DNA of 20,861 bases from DROE01 sp964569865 (lineage in GTDB: Bacteria > Pseudomonadota > Alphaproteobacteria > Rhizobiales > Devosiaceae). The notes beneath the pieces are model-generated. The model worked only from the letters and a program-made list of their open reading frames with translations, searched no databases and was not told the origin of the DNA. Shown one piece after another: positions 7,385 through 14,989 of the stretch (position 1 is its first letter; the number at the start of each line of letters is the position of its first letter). Location: contig CAZMVQ010000042.1 in NCBI GenBank assembly GCA_964569865.1, forward strand, positions 1 to 20,861. Direction: 5' to 3'. The position numbers were made by a program, and so were the translations under genes.

Positions 7385-8155
7385 TTATTTATTCAGTCCG
7401 GTCAAAACCATAGACAGGTCGCCAAAGGTGGTGCCGATCAAAACCCGGTAGGGAATAAAAATATCAGAACCTGTAACCGGTGCATACCAGATCAATATGC
7501 GCTCAGACCCTTGCAGGTAATTGGTGATTTCTGAACTGGCATAATGGCCGGATATGGGAAGGTAATTGAGCTGGCACAATATAACCGGCCCCTGATAGCC
7601 GGTGCGCGCCGAGGTGGCATTTTCGGCAGCAGCATAGCTCAGCTTCAGATCAAAACGCTCCACGCCGGTAAATATATTGAGGGTGCGATCGCAGATTTGT
7701 GCACTAAGGTGAGAAGACTTTATAATAAAGGCGCTGAGCATATCGTTGACATTTCTCAGTTGAGAGCGCTGCAAAGGTATCTGGTCCAGGCGGGGAGGTT
7801 GTGGGGGTTCTGAAAAAAAAGCTGCCACATTGCGTCCAATAAAATTAACGGTTACTTTTGCGCTACCTTGGGGAGAATCGGTTTGCAGAGTGAACTCATC
7901 GCCAAAAAGAGTGGTGTTTGTTGAAGTTCCAGAGATATTTATGGCAGCGGATCCGCTGGCTACCAGATTTCCCAAGCCGGAAATTTTTGCACTCATATCC
8001 ATTGTGTAGGAGCTGCCATTATCCCTCAGGTCAATATCGGCACGGGCAATAATGGTGCCACCAACGCTGATTACATATTGTGCGACAACAGAAACCGGGG
8101 CCGCAAGTGCACCAAAAGTCCAAATGCATGAAAACAGAATAGTAAAATACCTCAT
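7385..8155 (-). CDS. Secreted DUF3108-type protein
   Basis: 256-aa protein with a cleavable signal peptide (MRYFTILFSCIWTFGALAAP, probable cleavage after VVA near 25), so periplasmic. The rest is beta-rich with repeated short strands (YVISVGGTIIARADIDLR, AKVTVNFIG, RILIWYAPVTGSDIFIPYRVLIGTTFGDLSM). The Y-x-V-x-x-G-I/T-x-x-A-R start and the fGdlsm end fit DUF3108 proteins that lie beside rpmB in Rhizobiales. Two Cys (in AQICDR and VILCQL) might form a disulfide. The function of the family is not established as far as I know. It is transcribed away from rpmB here. The start is a few bases from an assembly gap, and no strong ribosome-binding site is visible. Confidence 0.75.
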   Translation of the reverse strand: MRYFTILFSCIWTFGALAAPVSVVAQYVISVGGTIIARADIDLRDNGSSYTMDMSAKISGLGNLVASGSAAINISGTSTNTTLFGDEFTLQTDSPQGSAKVTVNFIGRNVAAFFSEPPQPPRLDQIPLQRSQLRNVNDMLSAFIIKSSHLSAQICDRTLNIFTGVERFDLKLSYAAAENATSARTGYQGPVILCQLNYLPISGHYASSEITNYLQGSERILIWYAPVTGSDIFIPYRVLIGTTFGDLSMVLTGLNK

Positions 8156-8171
8156 GGATGATAAAAACCTG

Positions 8172-8271
8172 NNNNNNNNNNNNNNNNNNNNNNNNNNNNN
8201 NNNNNNNNNNNNNNNNNNNNNNNNNNNNNNNNNNNNNNNNNNNNNNNNNNNNNNNNNNNNNNNNNNNNNNN
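8172..8271. other. Assembly gap (100 Ns) with matching ends
   Basis: Exactly 100 Ns, the usual placeholder. The 13 bases before the gap (8159-8171, TGATAAAAACCTG) are repeated as the first 13 after it (8272-8284), so the two contigs probably overlap and little or nothing is missing. Confidence 0.85.
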
Positions 8272-8561
8272 TGATAAAAACCTGCCGCTGGACAATTTGC
8301 TGAGTGTTTTTTTTGGTGCGATCTTTTGGAAAGAATTCTGGGAAAGCATTTTATGAGTTACTTTTTTTCTACAGTTATATAATTTTTTGGTTCTGAGTTT
8401 TGATTTAGTAGCGATTAAAACAGGCGAAAAGCAGTTTTATCGAATCAATTTTTTATCAGAATGCCTGCACAAACCCTCATATTCAAGCCAAGTGGATAGT
8501 TACGATGATGACAATGTAAAAGTTGAAAGAATAAACCTTAGGGCTGAAAGCATCACAAGGC

Positions 8562-8590
8562 TTGACTGGGGGGCAGGGTTTGCCTATTTA
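8562..8590 (+). promoter_or_regulatory. Sigma-70-type promoter for rpmB
   Basis: TTGACT (8562-8567), a 17-nt spacer, then TATTTA (8585-8590). Spacing is ideal and both hexamers are close to consensus. It would give a leader of roughly 130 nt before rpmB. Confidence 0.6.
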
Positions 8591-8725
8591 AGCTCAACTT
8601 TTTCAATATCAGACAAGGGCTGGTTTTTACGCTGGTTTCTTTTGGGACGGCTTTGGAAAGCGTTTTGTTTTGCAAAGAATTTTAATGTCCCACTTGTTTG
8701 TTCAACAGTTTTAGGATGATAGATC

Positions 8726-9010
8726 ATGGCACGGCGTTGTGAACTTACTGGTATAGGTGTGATGACTGGGAATAATGTGAGCCATGCGCTCAACCGTACC
8801 CGTCGCAGATTTTTGCCCAATCTTTGTAATGTGACTTTGTTGTCGGATTCGCTTTCGCGCTCCGTCAAGCTAAAGATCAGCGCCAAGGCGTTGCGCACCG
8901 TCGAACACCGTGGCGGTCTGGATGCATTTTTGCTCAAAGCGGCCAATGAAACTCTTTCCAAACGGGCATTGCTGATCAAGCGCGAAGTCAAGGCTGCCTT
9001 GGCCTCTTAG
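8726..9010 (+). CDS. rpmB: 50S ribosomal protein L28
   Basis: 94-aa protein of the large ribosomal subunit. MARRCELTGIGVMTGNNVSHALNRTRRRF and the following FLPNLCNVTLLSDSL and VEHRGGLDAFLLKA segments are the alphaproteobacterial L28 pattern. The length is normal for that class (longer than the E. coli protein). The start ATG is preceded by AGGA 9 nt upstream. Transcription probably begins at the promoter at 8562-8590. No clear terminator follows, so readthrough into the transporter gene 118 nt downstream is possible. Confidence 0.97.
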   Translation: MARRCELTGIGVMTGNNVSHALNRTRRRFLPNLCNVTLLSDSLSRSVKLKISAKALRTVEHRGGLDAFLLKAANETLSKRALLIKREVKAALAS

Positions 9011-9072
9011 GGGCTAATTGCCAAAAACCCGTTCTAAAGCTTTTTGTTTTAAAATATTTTAAGCGTTGCGCC

Positions 9073-9128
9073 GGTCTGATGCCGGAATGCAGTGTGGGTA
9101 AAAACCCAAATAAAGGGGTGCATTAATT
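9073..9128 (+). promoter_or_regulatory. Possible structured 5' leader of the queuosine-precursor transporter gene
   Basis: The leader can fold as CCGG-TCTGATG-CCGG, extended by TTGC/GCAG, followed by GGGT-AAA-ACCC. The ACCC could alternatively pair with GGGGT of the Shine-Dalgarno segment AAAGGGG (10 nt from the ATG), and ATGCA/TGCAT could close the structure. Mutually exclusive pairing with the ribosome-binding site is the layout of a translation-control switch. I do not see the conserved loop and A-rich tail of preQ1-I riboswitches, so the class is unassigned. Confidence 0.35.
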
Positions 9129-9743
9129 ATGCTCACTCGCTATCTGCCATTTATTGCTGCCATGGTATTTGTTGTTGTGGCATCCAATTATCTGGTGCAG
9201 TTTCCGGTAAATTTTACGATTGGCGCGCTTAATCTGGCCGATCTTTTGACCTGGGGCGCCTTTACCTATCCAATAGCTTTTTTGATATCTGATCTCACCA
9301 ACCGCAAATTCGGAGTGGGTGGAGCCAGAATTGTTGTAATGGCAGGTTTTATCATCGCCGTTGCCTTGTCCGTGGTTTTGGCCACACCAAGAATTGCCAT
9401 TGCTTCGGGGGCGGCTTTTTTTGTTGCCCAGATGCTCGATGTTAAAATATTTGATCACTTGCGAGCCAGTGAATGGTGGCAGGTCCCTTTAATATCTTCG
9501 GTTTTGGCATCTATCGTTGATACGGCATTGTTTTTCTCTTTGGCATTTGCGGCCTATTTTGTGGCGCTTGGTCCCATCGATGAGTATGCTGTTGAGGGGT
9601 CAAAATTATTTGGAGTGCTTGGGATAGAGGCCCCGCGCTGGGTATCTTGGGCACTTGGTGATCTTGGGGTTAAATTTTTAGTCGCGCTGGCAATGCTGGT
9701 GCCCTACGGCATATTGCGCAAAAAATTTGCTCAACCCGTATAG
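9129..9743 (+). CDS. yhhQ: Queuosine precursor transporter (VUT/YhhQ family)
   Basis: 204-aa inner-membrane protein with about five or six hydrophobic segments. It is expected to take up a queuosine precursor such as preQ0/preQ1 for tRNA modification. Family motifs are clear: TYPIAFLISDLTNRKFG (about 46-62), ASGAAFFVAQMLDVKIFDHLR (about 91-111) and VPLISSVLASIVDTALFFSLAF (about 118-139). Substrate assignment is from the YhhQ family, not from this gene. The start has AAAGGGG 10 nt upstream, possibly controlled by the leader. A small GGGT-GTG-ACCC hairpin followed by a T-rich tract directly after the stop could be a weak terminator. Confidence 0.92.
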   Translation: MLTRYLPFIAAMVFVVVASNYLVQFPVNFTIGALNLADLLTWGAFTYPIAFLISDLTNRKFGVGGARIVVMAGFIIAVALSVVLATPRIAIASGAAFFVAQMLDVKIFDHLRASEWWQVPLISSVLASIVDTALFFSLAFAAYFVALGPIDEYAVEGSKLFGVLGIEAPRWVSWALGDLGVKFLVALAMLVPYGILRKKFAQPV

Positions 9744-9766
9744 GGGTGTGACCCAAATAACAGTTT

Positions 9767-10780
9767 TTATTGAGGCATCTCAAATTCAAGCAACAGGGTT
9801 CTTTCCCAATCGTTGAAATTGTCATCTGACATGATGACAATGCGCGTGGAGCCATCTTTGGCTGTGCGAATAGCGATAGCTTCCATATTGTCAATATCAC
9901 CGCCTGAACCGCGAAGAATTATTTCCCCCTCCATAACAGCGCCGGGTTTGACTTGATTGGCAGCAATCTGGCGCACCTGCATGGTGAAAGAAAAAAATCC
10001 GGTTCCCCGCTCAAGTACCAAAAGGTCGCCATTGGCTAAAAATGCGCAATCGGTGGGATTAAAGCCGCGTTGGTTTTTTAAGGAAATCAGCCCCTTGTCG
10101 CGATTGCCCAATAATAATCCGGAATGATCGCCCGCATCATTGGGCAGCCCTTCGGTGATCAGCAGGGTTGAGCCGGCAATCGGGGAGGCAGGGGAGGCGA
10201 TACATACGGATTCAAGGGATTTATTGGTTCTTAGATGAGCCAGCCAATGGGGAAGCGGCAATTCTCTGGCCGGGCTTAAGGGGCGATTATTGCTGAGGCT
10301 AAAATCTGCAACTCTGGTAAGATTTTCAAAACTTACCCGAATGGCGGTAGGCTTTCCATTACGAAATATGGTTTCAACCCCCTCGGCATCGCGGGAAAAG
10401 TTGGATGGAAGAGGATTGCCACTGGAGTTGGTGATGGGAGAAATCTGGGTGTTGATCATCTGGCTCGGGGAGCCGTTTTCATACACAAGCTGACCGGAGA
10501 AGAACCGACCGCGATCGGTAACCATTACCCAATTGTCATCTTCAAGAAATGTAAACCCTGATACCCCGCCAAATAATTCAGGTCCCTCAAGATCCAACCC
10601 GCCACGCCAGATGAGATCGCCGACTTTTTCGCCAATTTCCTTGCCCTGATATTGCTCAATCTGCGTTGCTGAAATTTGCAGCTGGGCGGCATTGGCAACG
10701 GATGCAAAAGCAAGCATTAACATGCCAATTGTTAAAAGTGCGGGTTTTTTATTTTTGATTATGGGGTTTAAAATTTTCAT
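9767..10780 (-). CDS. Secreted esterase-like activity of phytase family protein
   Basis: 337-aa periplasmic protein with a signal peptide ending in AFASVANA (cleavage near residue 31). The mature part matches the phytase-like beta-propeller family: GGLDLEGPELFGGVSGFTFLEDDNWVMVTDRGRF, then RDAEGVETI, then SLESVCI, then DNMEAIAIRTAKDGSTRIVIMSDDNFNDWERTLLLEFE. Such proteins are annotated 'esterase-like activity of phytase'; the true substrate is unknown. The start codon overlaps the cobT stop as ATGA, so it is translationally coupled to cobT, a linkage seen widely in Rhizobiales even though a role in cobalamin synthesis is not evident. It converges on the transporter gene with a 23-nt gap. Confidence 0.88.
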   Translation of the reverse strand: MKILNPIIKNKKPALLTIGMLMLAFASVANAAQLQISATQIEQYQGKEIGEKVGDLIWRGGLDLEGPELFGGVSGFTFLEDDNWVMVTDRGRFFSGQLVYENGSPSQMINTQISPITNSSGNPLPSNFSRDAEGVETIFRNGKPTAIRVSFENLTRVADFSLSNNRPLSPARELPLPHWLAHLRTNKSLESVCIASPASPIAGSTLLITEGLPNDAGDHSGLLLGNRDKGLISLKNQRGFNPTDCAFLANGDLLVLERGTGFFSFTMQVRQIAANQVKPGAVMEGEIILRGSGGDIDNMEAIAIRTAKDGSTRIVIMSDDNFNDWERTLLLEFEMPQ

Positions 10781-12714
10781 CCGGCTCGCCGCCTCGCAGA
10801 ATTGCGTTTACTTGGAGAATTGCGCTGCCTTGGAGAATTAAAGCTCTGCGGTTCTTCGTCGAACAGGTCGGCCAGATTATCAGTTAAGGCACCGGCTAGT
10901 TCTTCGGCATCCAAAAGAGTGACGGCGCGCGAATAATATCGCGTTACATCATGGCCAATGCCAATTGCCACCAGTTGCACCGGTGAGCGAGTTTCAATTT
11001 CTTCAATAGTGTGGCGCAAATGGGCCTCCAGATAGTTTCCCGGATTTACGCTTTGGGTACTGTCGTCAACCGGTGCGCCATCAGAGATCACCATGAGTAT
11101 GCGGCGGTTTTCGGGCCGTCCTAAAAGTCTTTGATGGGCCCATTGCAAGGCTTCGCCGTCAATATTTTCTTTTAGCAGACCTTCGCGCATCATCAGGCCC
11201 AGATTAGAGCGGGCATGACGCCAGGGCTGGGAGGCGGATTTATATACAATATGGCGAATATCATTGACCCGGCCCGGATTTTGCGGCCGATCAGCTTTTA
11301 GCCATGCCTCGCGGGAGCGCCCGCCCTTCCAGGCGCGAGTGGTAAAGCCAAGAATTTCAACCTTCACCCCGCATCTTTCAAGGGTTCTGGCTAAAATATC
11401 AGCGCAAATGGCGGCAATTGTTATGGGGCGACCACGCATGGAGCCGGAATTATCGATCAATAGGGTAACTACCGTATCGCGAAACTGGGCGTCTTTTTCC
11501 ATTTTGAATGATAGGGGCTGCATGGGATCAATTATGATCCGGCTTAAGCGGGCCGCATCAAGAATTCCCTCTTCAAGGTCAAATTGCCATGAGCGGTTTT
11601 GCTGGGCCATCAGGCGGCGCTGTAACTTGTTGGCAAGGCGAGAAACCGCGCCGGAAAGGTTTTCCAGCTGTTTATCGAGCATGGCGCGCAATTGATCGAG
11701 CTCTTCTGGAGGGCAAAGATCAGAAGCGCTTATGGTTTCGTCAAAGCTGGTTGTAAAAATTTTATAATTGAATTTACTGGAAGAGAAATTATCACCATCG
11801 GGCATGGATTCGTCAGGGGCATCGGATGAGCGGTCCATACTGGCATCTTCGATCATTTCCTCTGTATCGGCATCAACCCCTTCGGTTTCTCCCTCGCTTT
11901 CCTCAGAACCCTGAGCCTCATCCTGCTCCATATCCGGGTCGGCATTTTCAGCGTCCCCCTGCTGGGTTTGGTCAGCGTCTTTGCCGTCTTGGGTTTCGTC
12001 ATCACTATCATCGTCGTCTTGCGTGTTATCCGCATCTGATGGATCAATATCGGGGGCCAGATTGAGATCAGAAAGCAAGGTGCGGGCTGCCAGAGAAAAA
12101 GCGTTCTGATCGTCAACATTATTGCCAAGGGCTGCAAGGGAGGCAGGCGCTAGTTTTTCGATATGATCGCGCCATAGGTCAACAATTTTTTTCCCGCTTT
12201 CAGGAATAGGCAGACCGGCCAAATTCTGGCGCATAATCAGACCAAGAGCCTCGGATAATGGAGCGTCTTGCTGTTCTGTTATCTGATGAGATTTCGCTTT
12301 TGCAAGCCTCTCCTCAAGCATTTCATAAATATTGATTTTCATGCCCTGCATGCGAGTGCAGCCAAGGGCTTCCACCCGCGCCTGCTCCAATGCGTCAAAA
12401 ACCGCTTTGGCATCAGGATCAACAGGAGCGCGTGAATTGTGCAAACTGGCATTATGGCTGGCCAGACGCATGGCCATGGCATCGCCCTGACCGCGAGCAA
12501 TTGCGATATCGCGCTTGCTCATAGTCCGGGGCAGGGCAGCCAGTTTAGCTTTTTCAGAGGTTAGCACCGGACGATCACCGGAAAAACTAACCTCCAGATC
12601 TGCTTTTGCGGAAATGGCACGAACCACAACACCAACCGCCGACTTAAAAATATCGGTGTCTTTGGTATCCGGGGTTTTGTTGTTCAAGACTTTGTTGTCT
12701 GTGATTTTTGCCAT
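10777..12714 (-). CDS. cobT: Cobaltochelatase subunit CobT
   Basis: 645-aa subunit of the ATP-dependent cobaltochelatase (CobN-CobS-CobT) that inserts cobalt into hydrogenobyrinate a,c-diamide in aerobic cobalamin synthesis. It has an N-terminal helical domain (SKRDIAIARGQGDAMAMRLASHN), a strongly acidic Asp/Glu/Gln-rich linker at about 222-308, and a C-terminal VWA domain with the MIDAS sequence DNSGSM (about 421-426) and ISDGAPVDD. This is the normal architecture. I chose the ATG at 12714 because MAKITDNK...FKSAVGVVVRAISAKADLEVSF aligns with the family start, and the longer frame would run into cobS. No clear Shine-Dalgarno is seen. cobT lies 52 nt after cobS; CobN is not in the window. Confidence 0.96.
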   Translation of the reverse strand: MAKITDNKVLNNKTPDTKDTDIFKSAVGVVVRAISAKADLEVSFSGDRPVLTSEKAKLAALPRTMSKRDIAIARGQGDAMAMRLASHNASLHNSRAPVDPDAKAVFDALEQARVEALGCTRMQGMKINIYEMLEERLAKAKSHQITEQQDAPLSEALGLIMRQNLAGLPIPESGKKIVDLWRDHIEKLAPASLAALGNNVDDQNAFSLAARTLLSDLNLAPDIDPSDADNTQDDDDSDDETQDGKDADQTQQGDAENADPDMEQDEAQGSEESEGETEGVDADTEEMIEDASMDRSSDAPDESMPDGDNFSSSKFNYKIFTTSFDETISASDLCPPEELDQLRAMLDKQLENLSGAVSRLANKLQRRLMAQQNRSWQFDLEEGILDAARLSRIIIDPMQPLSFKMEKDAQFRDTVVTLLIDNSGSMRGRPITIAAICADILARTLERCGVKVEILGFTTRAWKGGRSREAWLKADRPQNPGRVNDIRHIVYKSASQPWRHARSNLGLMMREGLLKENIDGEALQWAHQRLLGRPENRRILMVISDGAPVDDSTQSVNPGNYLEAHLRHTIEEIETRSPVQLVAIGIGHDVTRYYSRAVTLLDAEELAGALTDNLADLFDEEPQSFNSPRQRNSPSKRNSARRRAG

Positions 12715-12766
12715 TGTTTTTTGTTCGGGCAGTTGTTGTTCGGAGATGAATGTTTTTAAGGTGGTT

Positions 12767-13744
12767 TTAAGCGCTAATGGCCAGATTTGCCGAGCTTTCG
12801 GGCAATTCCACACCAAATACCCGCTGGTAGAATTCAGCAACTATCGGGCGTTCCAACTCATCGCATTTGTTAATGAAGGTCAGCCGGAATGCAAAACCCA
12901 CATCATCAAAAATTCTGGCGTTTTCTGCCCAGTTGATGACGGTACGTGGACTCATGACGGTTGAAAGATCGCCACCAATAAATCCAGAGCGGGTAAGATC
13001 GGCAACCCGAACCATGTCAGAGATGGTTTTTTTGCCCTTCTCATTGTCAAAGGATGGAGATTTGGAAAGAACAATGCCCACCTCTTGCTCATGGGCGAGA
13101 TAGTTTAGCGTAACCACCATTGACCAGCGGTCCATCTGACCCTGATTTATCTGTTGAGTGCCGTGATAAAGGCCGGAGGTATCTCCAAGGCCAATAGTAT
13201 TGGCTGTTGCAAATAGACGAAAGCCCGCATGGGGGGTGATAACCCGGTTCTGATCAAGCAGGGTCAAGCGACCCGAAGCTTCCAGAATACGCTGGATAAC
13301 AAACATCACGTCGGGACGGCCCGCATCATATTCATCAAATACCAGAGCGATATTGTTTTGCACTGCCCAAGGCAGCATGCCATCGCGAAACTCGGTGACT
13401 TGCAGACCATCCTTGATGACGATGGCGTCTTTGCCCACCAGATCAATACGAGAAATATGACTATCCAGATTTATGCGCACTAAAGGCCAGTTCAGCCTTG
13501 CTGCAACCTGTTCGATATGGGTGGACTTTCCCGTACCGTGATAGCCCTGAACCATGACGCGGCGGTTAAACTGAAATCCGGCCAGAATTGCCAGAGTTGT
13601 ATTGCGATCGAATAGATAGCCCTCATCAATCGGGGGTACGTATTCAGTGGGAGTTTTATATCCCTTTACGATCATGTCTGAATCAATTCCGAACAGTTCG
13701 CGGGCGCTATATTCGGTATCAGGCAGATTTGTCTGCTCGTTCAT
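12767..13744 (-). CDS. cobS: Cobaltochelatase AAA+ subunit CobS
   Basis: 325-aa AAA+ ATPase that forms a ring with CobT and drives cobalt insertion by CobN. Walker A is GYHGTGKS (67-74) and Walker B is ALVFDEYD (133-140). Sensor-type segments follow (RLFATANTIGLGDTSGLYHGT), and MSPRTVINWAENARIF marks the lid region. Length and the N-terminal ARELFGIDSDMIVKGY stretch are typical. The start ATG at 13744 has only a weak GAG(A) signal upstream. It follows the J-domain gene. The apparent 220-nt spacing is inflated by an assembly gap; after merging the duplicated ends it would be about 65 nt. Confidence 0.97.
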   Translation of the reverse strand: MNEQTNLPDTEYSARELFGIDSDMIVKGYKTPTEYVPPIDEGYLFDRNTTLAILAGFQFNRRVMVQGYHGTGKSTHIEQVAARLNWPLVRINLDSHISRIDLVGKDAIVIKDGLQVTEFRDGMLPWAVQNNIALVFDEYDAGRPDVMFVIQRILEASGRLTLLDQNRVITPHAGFRLFATANTIGLGDTSGLYHGTQQINQGQMDRWSMVVTLNYLAHEQEVGIVLSKSPSFDNEKGKKTISDMVRVADLTRSGFIGGDLSTVMSPRTVINWAENARIFDDVGFAFRLTFINKCDELERPIVAEFYQRVFGVELPESSANLAISA

Positions 13745-13800
13745 TTTTTTCTCGTGATGTTGTTGAATTTTTTGAATTTTAGTTTTTGATATTGATATTG

Positions 13801-13900
13801 NNNNNNNNNNNNNNNNNNNNNNNNNNNNNNNNNNNNNNNNNNNNNNNNNNNNNNNNNNNNNNNNNNNNNNNNNNNNNNNNNNNNNNNNNNNNNNNNNNNN
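13801..13900. other. Assembly gap (100 Ns) flanked by a 55-bp exact duplication
   Basis: Bases 13746-13800 and 13901-13955 are identical over 55 positions (both begin TTTTTCTCGTGATG and end GATATTGATATTG). This is what two overlapping de Bruijn contigs look like when scaffolded with a default 100-N gap. The real sequence probably has no gap here. Confidence 0.92.
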
Positions 13901-13964
13901 TTTTTCTCGTGATGTTGTTGAATTTTTTGAATTTTAGTTTTTGATATTGATATTGGACGAAAAA

Positions 13965-14600
13965 TCAGGAAGCAAACCCTTTGGATTTAAGGTGATTATA
14001 GGCGGTAATAATTGCTCTTAGGCGATCTTCAGAAGCGCGATCGCCTCCATTTGCATCCGGGTGATGGAGTTTTACCAGCGCTTTATAGGCTTTTTTCAAT
14101 TCGTCAGATTGTACACGATTGGTAAAACCCAAGACCTCAAAGGCTTGCCGATCGGTTTCAACCAATCGCAATTCACGCTCGGTCATGGGTTTGCGTCCGC
14201 GATTTCTGGCCACGCGGGCAAACAGGTTTAGGGGGTCGGCAAAGCGTTTGTTGGAAGTTTTGGGCTTGTTGGCAGGGCCGGGATTGGGCGGCATGCGTCC
14301 TTTTGCAGCGCCGTTTGTGCCCTGTTGCCATGTGGGGCGGCCCCCGGTAGAATTGTTGGTGCGAATTTCCTTGGCCACATCCTTGTCGTCCATGCCGGCA
14401 AAATAGTTGAAGGTTTTGTTATATTGGCGCACATGGGTCATGCAGAAATTGTGGAATTTCCCTTCGGCAGTTTTTCCCTTAGGCGCGCGCTTGTCGCCGG
14501 GCAGGTTGCACCCGTCCCAGTCACACTGGGGGCCTAGAGTTTTATCGGCTCCGCGCTGGCGCGGTTTAATGCGAATGGAATTAAATAGATTGGAACTCAG
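13965..14600 (-). CDS. J-domain (DnaJ-like) protein with N-terminal Cys-rich motif
   Basis: About 211-aa J-domain protein, a predicted partner of an Hsp70. The J domain is C-terminal, with HPD at about 180-182 (QAFEVLGFTNRVQSDELKKAYKALVKLHHPDANGG). The N-terminal half has CDWDGCNLPG...FHNFCMTHVRQYNKTFNYFAG, where C-x4-C-x21-C-x2-H could bind zinc; this arrangement is usual in the Rhizobiales family found next to bolA. The start is odd. No ATG, GTG or TTG precedes the conserved LFNSIRIKPRQ except a TTG at 14651 directly after a stop and without a ribosome-binding site. A CTG at 14600 has CAGGA 8 nt upstream and gives MSSNLFNSIRIKP, so I use it. Cellular role unknown. Confidence 0.85.
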   Translation of the reverse strand: MSSNLFNSIRIKPRQRGADKTLGPQCDWDGCNLPGDKRAPKGKTAEGKFHNFCMTHVRQYNKTFNYFAGMDDKDVAKEIRTNNSTGGRPTWQQGTNGAAKGRMPPNPGPANKPKTSNKRFADPLNLFARVARNRGRKPMTERELRLVETDRQAFEVLGFTNRVQSDELKKAYKALVKLHHPDANGGDRASEDRLRAIITAYNHLKSKGFAS

Positions 14601-14700
14601 CGTTCTATTCCTGTAGTTGGATGTTTGATGAAAATGATTCCTGAAAAACAATCAGGGAAAACGAATTTGACATTGTAGCAGAAAGCGCAGCACTTTTCAT

Positions 14701-14970
14701 ATGGGTATTTACGATAAAATTGAAGAAAAACTCACGGACAAATTTCAACCGGTTTTTTTGCAGGTATTGGACGAGAGCGAGAAGCACCGGGGTCATGCAA
14801 ACTGGATTGAGGGCAAGTCCACCCATTTTAGGGTCAAGATAAATGCTGCATCCCTTGAAGGCCTGAGCAGGATTGCCCAGCAACGGGCAATTATGGACGT
14901 TCTGGACGAAGAATTTAAGGCTGGTTTACACGCTTTAGCTATCGAAGTGCTAGATAAACCGCCCTCATGA
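14701..14970 (+). CDS. bolA: BolA-family protein
   Basis: 89-aa BolA protein. Members work with monothiol glutaredoxins in Fe-S cluster handling and have been linked to cell-shape and stress regulation. The diagnostic pattern is present: VLDESEKHRGHANW (about 22-35) followed by STHFRVKI (40-47), then the helix LEGLSRIAQQRAIMDVLDEEF. His29 and His32 are candidate cluster ligands. It is divergent from the J-domain gene across about 100 nt, a conserved Rhizobiales arrangement, and converges on the CNNM/CorC gene with a 19-nt gap. TTGACA at 14667-14672 is a good -35, but I see no matching -10. The Shine-Dalgarno is weak. Confidence 0.94.
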   Translation: MGIYDKIEEKLTDKFQPVFLQVLDESEKHRGHANWIEGKSTHFRVKINAASLEGLSRIAQQRAIMDVLDEEFKAGLHALAIEVLDKPPS

Positions 14971-14989
14971 TGCAAAAACCTTAATGGCC

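Larger units (their letters stand above)
8156..8725. other. Intergenic region between the DUF3108 gene and rpmB, with an assembly gap
   Basis: No convincing gene. A + strand frame at 8387-8719 starts with TTG, has no recognisable domain and runs straight across the best rpmB promoter, so I leave it out. The segment contains 100 Ns (8172-8271) and, at 8562-8590, a good sigma-70 promoter facing rpmB. Transcription of the DUF3108 gene should start on the - strand near the gap. Confidence 0.6.

Noticed and set aside
8052..8303. Frames running through the first N block
   Set aside because: They read through 100 unknown bases and are antisense to the DUF3108 gene; not evidence of a gene.
8387..8719. 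110-codon + strand frame before rpmB
   Set aside because: It starts with TTG, has no ribosome-binding site or recognisable domain, and overlaps the best promoter for rpmB (8562-8590).
9073..9128. Leader as a standard preQ1-I riboswitch
   Set aside because: The conserved loop and the AAAAAACUA-type tail are missing, so I list it only as an unclassified candidate.
12715..12840. Longer CobT start inside cobS
   Set aside because: The added residues are the antisense-free overlap with cobS in another frame and do not resemble the CobT N-terminus; the ATG at 12714 fits the family.
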